64,000 nucleotides of DNA from Neobacillus niacini (GTDB taxonomy: Bacteria; Bacillota; Bacilli; Bacillales; Cytobacillaceae), in NCBI RefSeq assembly GCF_023715785.1, contig NZ_JAMBOX010000010.1, forward strand, positions 124,001 to 188,000, written 5' to 3'. The notes beneath the pieces were generated by a model that was not told the origin of the DNA, made no database searches, and saw nothing but the letters and a program-made list of their open reading frames with translations. The position numbers were made by a program, and so were the translations under genes. Each line of letters starts with the position of its first letter. The first letter of the stretch is position 1. This document shows, one piece after another, positions 16,950 through 24,049 of this stretch.

Positions 16950-17099
16950 TTATTTTGTTTCACGATGTAAGGTACGTCTCTTTAAACGCGGGGAGTATTT
17001 CATCAGTTCAATCCGGTCTGGGTTGTTTCGCTTATTTTTAGTTGTAATGTAATTACGGTCCCCTGTTTCTGTACATGCTAACGTGATTTTTACTCTCAT
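16950..17099 (-). CDS. rpmG: 50S ribosomal protein L33, cysteine-poor (zinc-free) form
   Basis: A 49-residue L33 of the usual length with motifs [16 protein letters not shown] and LHRETK. The zinc-binding form has two CxxC pairs; here the first pair is reduced to ACTETG (one Cys) and the second is lost (KYSPRLKR), so zinc should not bind. Such C-minus paralogues replace the zinc form under zinc starvation, and the gene directly follows the Zur-boxed COG0523 GTPase with only 30 bases between. Cotranscription and Zur control are therefore likely. AGGAGG site 8 bases before the ATG. A zinc-type L33 should exist elsewhere in the genome. Confidence 0.93.
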   Translation of the reverse strand: MRVKITLACTETGDRNYITTKNKRNNPDRIELMKYSPRLKRRTLHRETK

Positions 17100-17129
17100 T
17101 TTTAGTTCCTCCTGGGTTGATTGATTTAT

Positions 17130-18317
17130 TTATGCGGAAACTGTAAACGCTGGAAGAGGATCGTTAAAGGCTTCCCAGTCCATTTTCATCTCTTCTTCTG
17201 TTAATAAGCATTGATCTAATGAAGACTCAATTTCATCTCGGTTCATATTAACACCGATAAAAACGAGCTCTATCATTCGATCACCAAACTCTTCATCCCA
17301 ATTTTCCAAAAGCTCTGGTTCTTCCAACAGAATTTGCTTCTTTTCATACTCAGGGTAGGCCGCCAGCCATTCTCCTGCCCCCTGCAGCATAATTGATGGT
17401 CCTGCCTGTGACAACAATCCAGTCAAATCATTACGAGTTGGCAGCCAAAAAAAGCCTTTCGCCCGAACGACGTCCACTGGCCAATCCTCTAACCACTGCA
17501 TCCATCTTTCAGGGTGAAATGGTTTCCTTCTACGATAGACAAAGGATGAAATACCATATTCCTCTGTTTCAGGCGTATGCTCCTCCGTTAATTCCTTGAT
17601 CCACCCTGCCCCTTGACTGGCTTCTTCAAAAACAAATAAATTGGTATTCAAAAATTCGTCTAGTGATACTTTTGAGTAGGAACTTTCAATAATTCTTGCC
17701 TCCGGATTCAGCTTTTGCAAAATCGCTTTTAGCTTACCTATACTCTCTTTCTCCACTAAATCAATCTTGTTTACGACCAACACATTCGCAAACTCAATTT
17801 GATCAATTAATAATTCGACGACTTCACGTGTGTCTGATTCATCTGCTCCTTGCTTTCGATCAAGAAGACTTTCACCTGATGAAAAATCATGCCAAAACCG
17901 ATACGCATCGACTACCGTTACCATCGTATCCAGCCTGCAAAAATCGGATAAGTTTATTCCCAGATTTTCATCAACATATGTAAAGGTTTGCGCAACAGGA
18001 ATTGGCTCAGAAATACCCGACGATTCGATTAGAATGTAATCAATATCTCCTGCTTGAGCAAGCCTTTCAACCTCAATCATTAAATCCTCTCTTAACGTAC
18101 AGCAAATACAGCCATTTTGCATCTCGACCAATTTTTCATCGGTTCGTGAAAATCCTCCCTGTTTAATCATTGCAGCATCAATATTCACTTCACTCATATC
18201 ATTGACAATGACGGCAATCTTTTTATTCTCGCGATTTGTTAATACATGGTTTAATAAAGTTGTTTTCCCGGAACCCAAATAACCGCTGAGCACTGTAACC
18301 GGTATTTTTTTCGTCAT
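17130..18317 (-). CDS. COG0523 metallochaperone GTPase (YciC/ZagA-like)
   Basis: G3E-family P-loop GTPase of 395 residues. Walker A GYLGSGKT (12-19), metal motif GCICC (69-73), ESSGISEP (switch region) and NKID guanine motif; C-terminal CobW_C domain follows with [12 protein letters not shown]0523 members hand zinc to client proteins; the Bacillus homologue YciC (ZagA) is among the most strongly Zur-repressed genes. A Zur-like box lies 18 bases upstream of the ATG and a perfect-looking one ~90 bases upstream. Cotranscribed with C-minus rpmG. The length matches YciC (~397). Confidence 0.9.
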   Translation of the reverse strand: MTKKIPVTVLSGYLGSGKTTLLNHVLTNRENKKIAVIVNDMSEVNIDAAMIKQGGFSRTDEKLVEMQNGCICCTLREDLMIEVERLAQAGDIDYILIESSGISEPIPVAQTFTYVDENLGINLSDFCRLDTMVTVVDAYRFWHDFSSGESLLDRKQGADESDTREVVELLIDQIEFANVLVVNKIDLVEKESIGKLKAILQKLNPEARIIESSYSKVSLDEFLNTNLFVFEEASQGAGWIKELTEEHTPETEEYGISSFVYRRRKPFHPERWMQWLEDWPVDVVRAKGFFWLPTRNDLTGLLSQAGPSIMLQGAGEWLAAYPEYEKKQILLEEPELLENWDEEFGDRMIELVFIGVNMNRDEIESSLDQCLLTEEEMKMDWEAFNDPLPAFTVSA

Positions 18318-18334
18318 ATCTTCACCTCGTTTTT

Positions 18335-18355
18335 AAATCAAAATCATTTCGATTT
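18335..18355 (-). promoter_or_regulatory. Zur-like box, proximal to the COG0523 gene
   Basis: Reads AAATCaaAAT-c-ATTtCGATTT on the plus strand, matching the Bacillus Zur consensus (AAATCGTAATnATTACGATTT) at 18 of 21 positions. It sits between the ATG at 18317 and the main box, within the likely leader or promoter. Confidence 0.55.
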
Positions 18356-18403
18356 GCGTGATATACATACCCTAATTCTCTTGACTTAAGTAAATTCTCT
18401 TTT

Positions 18404-18424
18404 AAATCGTAATAGTTACGATTA
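18404..18424. promoter_or_regulatory. Zur box in the divergent promoter region
   Basis: AAATCGTAAT, then A, then GTTACGATTA: 19 of 21 positions agree with the Bacillus Zur consensus. It lies between the divergent COG0523/rpmG and znuA-like genes and could act on both. Under zinc sufficiency Zur binding would silence the promoters. Confidence 0.8.
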
Positions 18425-18550
18425 GTATCTTATAAAAGATTGACATGGATTGCAAGTTTTTATGGAACTTTTTTTCTTACTTAGAAAACGTTAGTTGAAA
18501 TAAAAGAATCATATTTTCATTTACAAGTTCATAAAAATATTATAGAGTAT

Positions 18551-18571
18551 AAAGCGTAATGGTTACGATTT
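18551..18571 (+). promoter_or_regulatory. Zur box directly upstream of the znuA-like gene
   Basis: AAAGCGTAAT-g-GTTACGATTT, with two mismatches to the 21-base consensus. It ends 25 bases before the ATG of the binding-protein gene, so repressor bound here would cover the core promoter or transcription start. Confidence 0.78.
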
Positions 18572-18596
18572 AAATTAGATTGGAGAAGATAAAAAA

Positions 18597-19685
18597 ATGA
18601 AGATTAATCGATTCGTTTCCGCTTCTGTTTTCGCGTTAAGTCTTATAGTATCCGGTTGTGGAAACAGCGAAACTGTAAGTAAAAATGAAGATAAAAAGGA
18701 TAAAGACAAATTAACCGTCTATACCACTATTTATCCACTTGAGGATTTTACTAAAAAAATTGGCGGCGAGTTTGTCGATGTGAAAAGCATTTACCCTCCG
18801 AATGTGGATGCCCATTCGTACGAACCTTCCACAAAAGACATGATCAATCTAGCAAACTCCGATTTATTTATCTATACAGGTGTTGGGATTGAAGGATTTG
18901 CAGAAAAGGCATCTGAAGTATTAACAAAAGAAGATGTACAAATTTTAAAAGCCGGCGAAGGACTTGAACTGATAGAATCTAGCCATTCCGATGAACATCA
19001 TCATGATGGCGAAGATGGCCATTCTGATGAACATCATCATGATGGCGAAGACGGTCATTCTGATAGTGAACACCACGAGGATGAACATGGACATGCTGAG
19101 GAACACCTTAGTGAAAACAGTGAGTCTAGCGAACATCACGAGGATGAACATCATCATGGAGATGTCGATCCCCATGTTTGGTTAGATCCAATCCTTGCTA
19201 TTGACCTAGCCAATAATATTAAAATCTCGTTAAGTGAATTGATGCCGGAGCACAAGGCAGAATTTGAAACCAACTTTAATCAGCTAAAAGACGAGCTAGA
19301 AAAGCTAGATCAAGAATTAAAGACGACGATTGAGAGCTCAAAAACGAAATATCTATTAGTGGCACATGCTGCCTATGGATATTGGGAAAAGCGGTATGGG
19401 ATTGAACAGATTGCTATTGCAGGTTTATCCCCTACTCAAGAGCCAACCCAGAAACAATTGCAGGCCATCATTCAAGAATCAACGGAGCATAACATCCATT
19501 ATGTCATCTTTGAGCAGAATGTCACACCAAAGGTAGCAAAAATCATTCAACAGGAATTAGGTGCAAAGTCCCTTACCCTTCATAATCTTGAGGCTATAAC
19601 AGAAGATAATATTAAACAAAATGATGACTACTTCAGCATCATGCGCAAGAATGTAGAAACGCTTAAGACCGCTTTAAATGAGTAG
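18597..19685 (+). CDS. zinc-binding ABC lipoprotein, ZnuA/AdcA-like, His-rich
   Basis: Cluster A-I metal-binding lipoprotein of 362 residues. Signal peptide with lipobox VSGC (Cys21). Family residues: NVDAHSYEPS (His73), DPHVWLDP (His ~193), AHAAYGYW. Between the first two lies a His/Asp/Glu-rich loop (~130-187) with a 12-residue unit HSDEHHHDGEDG repeated twice, typical of zinc rather than manganese proteins. Strong Zur box upstream, GGAG site before the ATG. No znuB or znuC follows; instead an UPF0718 permease gene comes next, behind a terminator, so the membrane partner must be elsewhere or different. Confidence 0.9.
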   Translation: MKINRFVSASVFALSLIVSGCGNSETVSKNEDKKDKDKLTVYTTIYPLEDFTKKIGGEFVDVKSIYPPNVDAHSYEPSTKDMINLANSDLFIYTGVGIEGFAEKASEVLTKEDVQILKAGEGLELIESSHSDEHHHDGEDGHSDEHHHDGEDGHSDSEHHEDEHGHAEEHLSENSESSEHHEDEHHHGDVDPHVWLDPILAIDLANNIKISLSELMPEHKAEFETNFNQLKDELEKLDQELKTTIESSKTKYLLVAHAAYGYWEKRYGIEQIAIAGLSPTQEPTQKQLQAIIQESTEHNIHYVIFEQNVTPKVAKIIQQELGAKSLTLHNLEAITEDNIKQNDDYFSIMRKNVETLKTALNE

Positions 19686-19693
19686 GAAAGGTA

Positions 19694-19732
19694 GCAATCC
19701 CTGCCACAGCATGACAGGGATTGCATCTTTAT
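19694..19732 (+). terminator. terminator after the znuA-like gene
   Basis: Perfect 10-bp stem GCAATCCCTG/CAGGGATTGC with an 11-base loop, then ATCTTTATT. It separates the binding-protein gene from the permease gene. Confidence 0.75.
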
Positions 19733-19739
19733 TCATTCA

Positions 19740-19766
19740 TAATCTATCAAAAGTGATAATAGATTA
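19740..19766 (+). promoter_or_regulatory. inverted repeat upstream of the UPF0718 permease gene
   Basis: TAATCTAT and ATAGATTA are perfect 8-base inverted arms, 11 bases apart, ending 31 bases before the ATG. It does not fit the Zur consensus well. It could be an operator for the permease pair; the regulator is unknown. Confidence 0.4.
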
Positions 19767-19797
19767 ATATGGATAAATCTATTTTTGGGAGGTTTTT

Positions 19798-20796
19798 ATG
19801 AATCGAATTCTTCGCAACCATGTCATAGACTTTACGGGAATGGTCATCATTGGCTTTGCACTCATGCTACTAACCTTAAGCACCCGCTTTCAAATGCCCT
19901 TCAAGCTTTCTCCATCCTTGCTGAATCTCAACACGATCTTTCTAAGTATTTTAATAGAAGCTCTCCCTTTTGTTTTAATCGGCGTTCTTATCGCTGGCGT
20001 CATCCAAGTATTTGTAACAGAAGAGCATATAAGGCGTTGGATCCCGAAAAATCGGTATTTGGCTATCATGATGAGTTGTGTGATTGGCGCCCTTTTCCCT
20101 GCCTGTGAATGCGGGATTGTCCCCATCGTCCGCCGGCTTGTTGGAAAAGGGGTGCCCATTTATGCTGCTATCGGATTTATGTTGACTGGCCCGCTTATTA
20201 ATCCCATTGTCATTGCGTCTACCTATATGGCTTTTGGAAACGATATTAAAATTGCCAGTTTGCGGATGAGTTTAGGTTTTTTTATAGCAATCGTGACAGC
20301 ATTTCTTGTCAGTTTGTTTTTTAAGGGACATCAACTAAAAAAGACCACCGGCACAATCCATTCTCACTCACTTTCTAAAAAGGAAGCTTTTTCAAAGAGA
20401 TTTTGGGACATGCTGATTCATTCCATTGATGAGTTTTTTGATATGGGAAAATATTTGATCATCGGTGCTTTTTTAGCGGCATTTGTACAAACCTATCTGC
20501 CGGCGAAAGCTCTGTTGGAAGCCGGAAGCGGGACGGTGTCCTCCGTTGCGATTATGATGGGCTTAGCCTATGTTTTATCTCTATGTTCAGAGGCCGATGC
20601 CTTTATCGGTGCTTCCTTCAGCAGTCTTTTCCCTACTTCTGCGATATTAAGTTTCTTAATTTTCGGCCCGATGATGGATTTAAAAAATACGCTTATGATG
20701 CTAAGCGTATTCCGTATAAAGTTCGTAATTAGCGTTTTGGCGTTCATCATTTCTACTGTCTTTATTACAATTATGCTTGTGCAGGGCTTTATATAA
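19798..20796 (+). CDS. UPF0718 (DUF318) family permease, YcgR-like
   Basis: Integral membrane protein of 332 residues with about eight hydrophobic segments in two similar halves. The conserved first-half motif FPACECGIVPIVRRLVGKGVP (about 100-120) and second-half SLCSEADAFIGASF are the family signature. Homologues are permeases of unconfirmed substrate, usually paired with a TIGR03943 protein as here; the pair is often next to zinc-regulated genes, suggesting zinc or another divalent metal (inference). GGGAGG site before the ATG. Twelve bases separate it from the next gene, so both form an operon. Confidence 0.85.
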   Translation: MNRILRNHVIDFTGMVIIGFALMLLTLSTRFQMPFKLSPSLLNLNTIFLSILIEALPFVLIGVLIAGVIQVFVTEEHIRRWIPKNRYLAIMMSCVIGALFPACECGIVPIVRRLVGKGVPIYAAIGFMLTGPLINPIVIASTYMAFGNDIKIASLRMSLGFFIAIVTAFLVSLFFKGHQLKKTTGTIHSHSLSKKEAFSKRFWDMLIHSIDEFFDMGKYLIIGAFLAAFVQTYLPAKALLEAGSGTVSSVAIMMGLAYVLSLCSEADAFIGASFSSLFPTSAILSFLIFGPMMDLKNTLMMLSVFRIKFVISVLAFIISTVFITIMLVQGFI

Positions 20797-20808
20797 GGGG
20801 GGGGAAAC

Positions 20809-21714
20809 GTGATATTCCATGTTCAACAAGCGATTAGAGCGTTTATTTTGCTCGCTTTTTCCGTCATGCTTTTTAAACTCCATTTTTCAGGTGAAATGAC
20901 TAAGTTCATTAATCCTAAATACGAAGGATTAAGCCAATCTGCTTCCGTATTATTTTTAGTTTTGTTTATTATCCAAGTCACAAGAATCTGGACCGCTAGG
21001 GAACAAGATCACCTTCACCATAACAATTGTCATCAGGATGCCCATGACTGCAGCCACGACCATGGCGATTCGCCATTTAACACAAAAAAACTAATCGCTT
21101 ATCTAGTCATTGTTTTTCCGTTAGCTACCGGGTTCCTCCTTCCCGCCAAGGTGCTTGATGCCTCCATTATGGATAAAAAAGGAGGTATGGCAGTTTTAAC
21201 AAATCAAAGGATCTCAAACGAGGAAAAGAAAGAGACTAATATCCAGGAATTTTCAGCTGTGAATCCTGAAGAAATCGGAAGTTCCAAGGAGATAACAAAG
21301 GAAGAATATGAGCAATTAAAACAGAACTTAATAGAGAGTACAACTATTGAGTTGAATGATGATGTTTATTCAACTTACTATGATGAAATCCATTTGGACG
21401 TCCAAAAATTCAAAGGAAGAGAAATTCAATTAAAAGGATTTGTCTATAAAGAAGACGGGCTTGAACCAGACCAGCTTGTGATCGCGCGATTTTTAATCAC
21501 CCATTGTGTAGCAGATGCCGGAATTATTGGTTTTTTATCTGAAATCCCGGAGGCTTCTGCACTTTCACAAGATACATGGATTGAAGCAAAAGGATTTTTG
21601 GATACCACAACTTTTAATGGAACAGAACTTCCTGTTATTAAAATTACCAACTGGAAGGAAATTAGCCAACCTAAACAACCCTATCTCTATCCTATTAGTA
21701 TAAGAATTTTATAA
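20809..21714 (+). CDS. TIGR03943 family permease subunit, YcgQ-like
   Basis: A 301-residue protein with four N-terminal hydrophobic segments: two at ~5-60, a His-rich stretch at ~66-86 (DHLHHNNCHQDAHDCSHDHGD) that looks metal-binding, and another at ~92-115. A soluble C-terminal half carries the conserved LITHCVADAG segment and ends near QPYLYP, with five extra residues. The start is GTG behind a long G run (AAGGGGGGGG). Works with the UPF0718 permease by constant gene pairing; molecular role not established. Confidence 0.82.
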   Translation: MIFHVQQAIRAFILLAFSVMLFKLHFSGEMTKFINPKYEGLSQSASVLFLVLFIIQVTRIWTAREQDHLHHNNCHQDAHDCSHDHGDSPFNTKKLIAYLVIVFPLATGFLLPAKVLDASIMDKKGGMAVLTNQRISNEEKKETNIQEFSAVNPEEIGSSKEITKEEYEQLKQNLIESTTIELNDDVYSTYYDEIHLDVQKFKGREIQLKGFVYKEDGLEPDQLVIARFLITHCVADAGIIGFLSEIPEASALSQDTWIEAKGFLDTTTFNGTELPVIKITNWKEISQPKQPYLYPISIRIL

Positions 21715-21838
21715 TGGTACTCCTAAGCTATTCTGTCCAAAATTTGATGATACAAGAGGATTTCTTTTTGGTTCAGCGCCTAAGAGATAGAGGGATGCTT
21801 TCATGAGCGCCAATCACCTCCCTTTTGCAACGTGAAAA

Positions 21839-21877
21839 ACCGAAGGTCTTCAGGAACTTTACCTGGGGACCTTCGGT
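21839..21877. other. long hairpin between the permease pair and rlmCD
   Basis: ACCGAAGGTC pairs with GACCTTCGGT, extended by TTCAGG/CCTGGG-like pairs. No T run follows directly, but T-rich stretches occur 20-30 bases further. It probably ends the permease operon and the convergent rlmCD transcript weakly. The 21715-21995 stretch holds nothing else I could recognise. Confidence 0.45.
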
Positions 21878-21994
21878 CAGGATTTCGGGTGATTTATCTC
21901 GTTTTTTCTCCGCTTTTTCTCATGCATTTGGAACACTCTTTTATGACGGTGAGAAAGGTTTTTTATAAATCGGAAGTGTTTAAAGTTCGGTTAC

Positions 21995-22030
21995 ATTATA
22001 ATTTAAGTTGCACGACGCACTCCACGTGTG
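21995..22030 (-). repeat. right direct repeat: 3' end of rlmCD
   Basis: Same sequence and orientation as 16711-16746 with one difference over the first 29 bases. It covers the last codons and stop of the intact rlmCD gene and three bases beyond. Confidence 0.75.
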
Positions 22031-23363
22031 TCGTCATTGGGAACATGTCAACCGGCTGGACTTCCAATGTCTTGTAACCTCCGTCTTCCAGGATTCTGAG
22101 GTCACGCGCCAAGGTGGCAGGGTTGCAGGAGACATAGACGACCTTTTTCGGCTTCATCTCAATGATGGTTTGCAGCAGGGCTTCGTCACAGCCCTTGCGT
22201 GGCGGGTCCACGACCAATACATCGGCCGCATTGCCCTGCTTATACCATTTTGGAATAACTGCCTCGGCTTCGCCAACAGCAAATTCCACATTGTTCATTG
22301 CGTTTAGGGCCGCATTTCTTCTGGCGTCCTCGATTGCATCTGATACCACTTCCACTCCGAACACTTTTTTCGCCTTCTGCGCCAAAAATAATGAAATTGT
22401 CCCAATGCCGCAATAGGCATCGATGACGTTTTCCTCCCCTTTTAAATCCGCATACTCTAACGCCTTTTCATAAAGCACTTTCGTTTGAACCGGATTAACC
22501 TGGTAAAAGGATCGTGTTGATATGGCGAACTTCACGTCGCCAATATAATCATAAATGACTTCACTGCCCCATAGGACAGTCGTTTTTTCGCCAAGAATGA
22601 CATTGGTCCGCTTCGAATTGACGTTGTGTACGATTGATTTAACCTTTGGCAGGCGGGCTGCAATTTCCTCCACCAGCCTATTTTTTTGAGGAATCTCTGA
22701 TGTTTTCGTGATGATTACGACCATCAGTTCACCGGTCTGTTTTCCGAAGCGAGCCATAATATGCCGTAAAACGCCTTTATGAGATTCTTCATGGTAAGCG
22801 GGAATCTTGAGTTCATTGCATATTTCCTTTACAGCCTGTATCGCCTGATTCACTTCAGGCAGTTGAATCAGGCTTTCATCAGTATCGACAATTTCATGGG
22901 TTCTTGGTTTAAAGAATCCGGCAATCAGTTTGCCATCCTTTTCACCAACAGGGACTTGCGCTTTGTTTCGGTAATGGAACGGCGCATCCATCCCCATAAT
23001 CGGATGCACGACTACCTCCTCTAGCTTCCCAATTCGTGCAAGCACTTGGCGTACCTGATTCTCCTTGTATTTCAGCTGGCCCTCATAGCTGATGTGCTCT
23101 AGCTGGCAGCCTCCATATTTATGTTTTTCACTGGAAGGAATATCGACACGGAAAGGGCTTCGTTTGTACAGCTCAACTAGGCGTCCGACTCCGTAGCTTT
23201 TATTAACCTTAATGACCTTGACCTTTGCCTTTTCTCCCGGCAATCCATTGGGGACGAAGATGGGATAGCCATCAACCTTTGCCACTCCAGCCCCATCATG
23301 GGTCAAATCTTCAAAAACCGCATCTATGTAATCATTTCTCGTTACCGGCAATGTTCTGCTCAT
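21996..23363 (-). CDS. rlmCD: 23S rRNA (uracil-C5)-methyltransferase RlmCD (YefA)
   Basis: SAM-dependent RNA m5U methyltransferase of 455 residues; the Bacillus homologue methylates U747 and U1939. N-terminal TRAM domain (~8-65), then the RumA core with [14 protein letters not shown] as SAM site, VDPPRKGC, and catalytic [13 protein letters not shown] (~415). The usual four-Cys Fe-S set seems incomplete: only KYGGCQLEH remains in the CxxxxxCGGC region. Conserved dgkB-rlmCD neighbourhood is interrupted here by pncAB. ATG start. Confidence 0.92.
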   Translation of the reverse strand: MSRTLPVTRNDYIDAVFEDLTHDGAGVAKVDGYPIFVPNGLPGEKAKVKVIKVNKSYGVGRLVELYKRSPFRVDIPSSEKHKYGGCQLEHISYEGQLKYKENQVRQVLARIGKLEEVVVHPIMGMDAPFHYRNKAQVPVGEKDGKLIAGFFKPRTHEIVDTDESLIQLPEVNQAIQAVKEICNELKIPAYHEESHKGVLRHIMARFGKQTGELMVVIITKTSEIPQKNRLVEEIAARLPKVKSIVHNVNSKRTNVILGEKTTVLWGSEVIYDYIGDVKFAISTRSFYQVNPVQTKVLYEKALEYADLKGEENVIDAYCGIGTISLFLAQKAKKVFGVEVVSDAIEDARRNAALNAMNNVEFAVGEAEAVIPKWYKQGNAADVLVVDPPRKGCDEALLQTIIEMKPKKVVYVSCNPATLARDLRILEDGGYKTLEVQPVDMFPMTTHVECVVQLKL

Positions 23364-23532
23364 TATTTTCTTCCTTTTCTCGTTTTAACTAGCAAGATTG
23401 TAACACAAAGCAGGACGGATTGCGAAATCAGGGCAGATGCCTTTTTTTTGCGAAAAATGTCAGAATATTTTGGTTTTCAAATATAATGAAAGTGTATATG
23501 ATTAAAACAATCTCATTGGAAGGAGTGAACCC

Positions 23533-23856
23533 TTGGTGAAAATGATTAAGCCACATTCCATCTCCTTGCTTCTCATCTTCCTTGCTTTTACCTTTTCACA
23601 TTTTACACAGGGACCTCCTCAAAAACACCTTGTAACCAAAGCAATTATCTTCCTTGATGATTCGCAGGCAAAGAAGCAATCGGATGATGATAAGAAAAAA
23701 GCACCCGGCCTGCCGCAGTTTCTGATCCTTAGTATTGCCCTTACTGCAGCAACAAACCCTCCACGGTATTTTTCACAAAACACGACAAGGAACCGCAACT
23801 TTCTTACACCGGTTTTCCATCAATCCAATTATGTGATTTTTCCTCCCGCAGTCTAA
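23533..23856 (+). CDS. small secreted or membrane-anchored protein of unknown function
   Basis: A 107-residue frame with a strong GGAAGGAG site; starts TTG or the GTG directly after it. An N-terminal hydrophobic stretch (ISLLLIFLAFTFSHF) looks like a signal or anchor, followed by a highly charged linker (DDSQAKKQSDDDKKKAPG), a second weak hydrophobic stretch (FLILSIALTAAT) and a tail rich in Asn/Phe. I do not recognise a family. It lies 27 bases before another tiny membrane protein gene on the same strand, so the two are probably cotranscribed. Confidence that it is expressed rests on the binding site and charge pattern. Confidence 0.5.
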   Translation: MVKMIKPHSISLLLIFLAFTFSHFTQGPPQKHLVTKAIIFLDDSQAKKQSDDDKKKAPGLPQFLILSIALTAATNPPRYFSQNTTRNRNFLTPVFHQSNYVIFPPAV

Positions 23857-23883
23857 CCACAAAAAATAAGGGAGGAACATAAT

Positions 23884-23997
23884 ATGTGGCTTCGTTTTAT
23901 TATGATTGGTTTGTTTTCAATATCGGCAGCAGGGATGCTTACCTATCAGGGAATCGAAATTTACCATGCCTTTATCGATTTCTTTAAGCAAAAATAA
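23884..23997 (+). CDS. 37-residue single-span membrane protein
   Basis: MWLRFIMIGLFSISAAGM followed by LTYQGIEIYHAFIDFFKQK. One membrane helix near the N-terminus and an amphipathic tail. AGGGAGGAA lies 6 bases before the ATG. Family unknown. It sits between the 107-residue gene and a bidirectional terminator, completing a two-gene unit. Confidence 0.6.
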   Translation: MWLRFIMIGLFSISAAGMLTYQGIEIYHAFIDFFKQK

Positions 23998-24002
23998 CAA
24001 GA

Positions 24003-24049
24003 AAAGGAGTCCGTAACTGGTAAACCACCAGCCACGGGACTCCTTTTAT
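24003..24049. terminator. bidirectional terminator between the small genes and pncB
   Basis: AAAGGAGTCC/GGGACTCCTTT with an inner ACTGGT/ACCAGC-type stem; A and T runs on both flanks. It overlaps the last codon of pncB. Confidence 0.85.

Noticed and set aside
18945..19185. Met-rich antisense and shifted frames over the His-rich loop of the zinc lipoprotein
   Set aside because: They are shadows of the repetitive GAT/CAT codons of the real gene.
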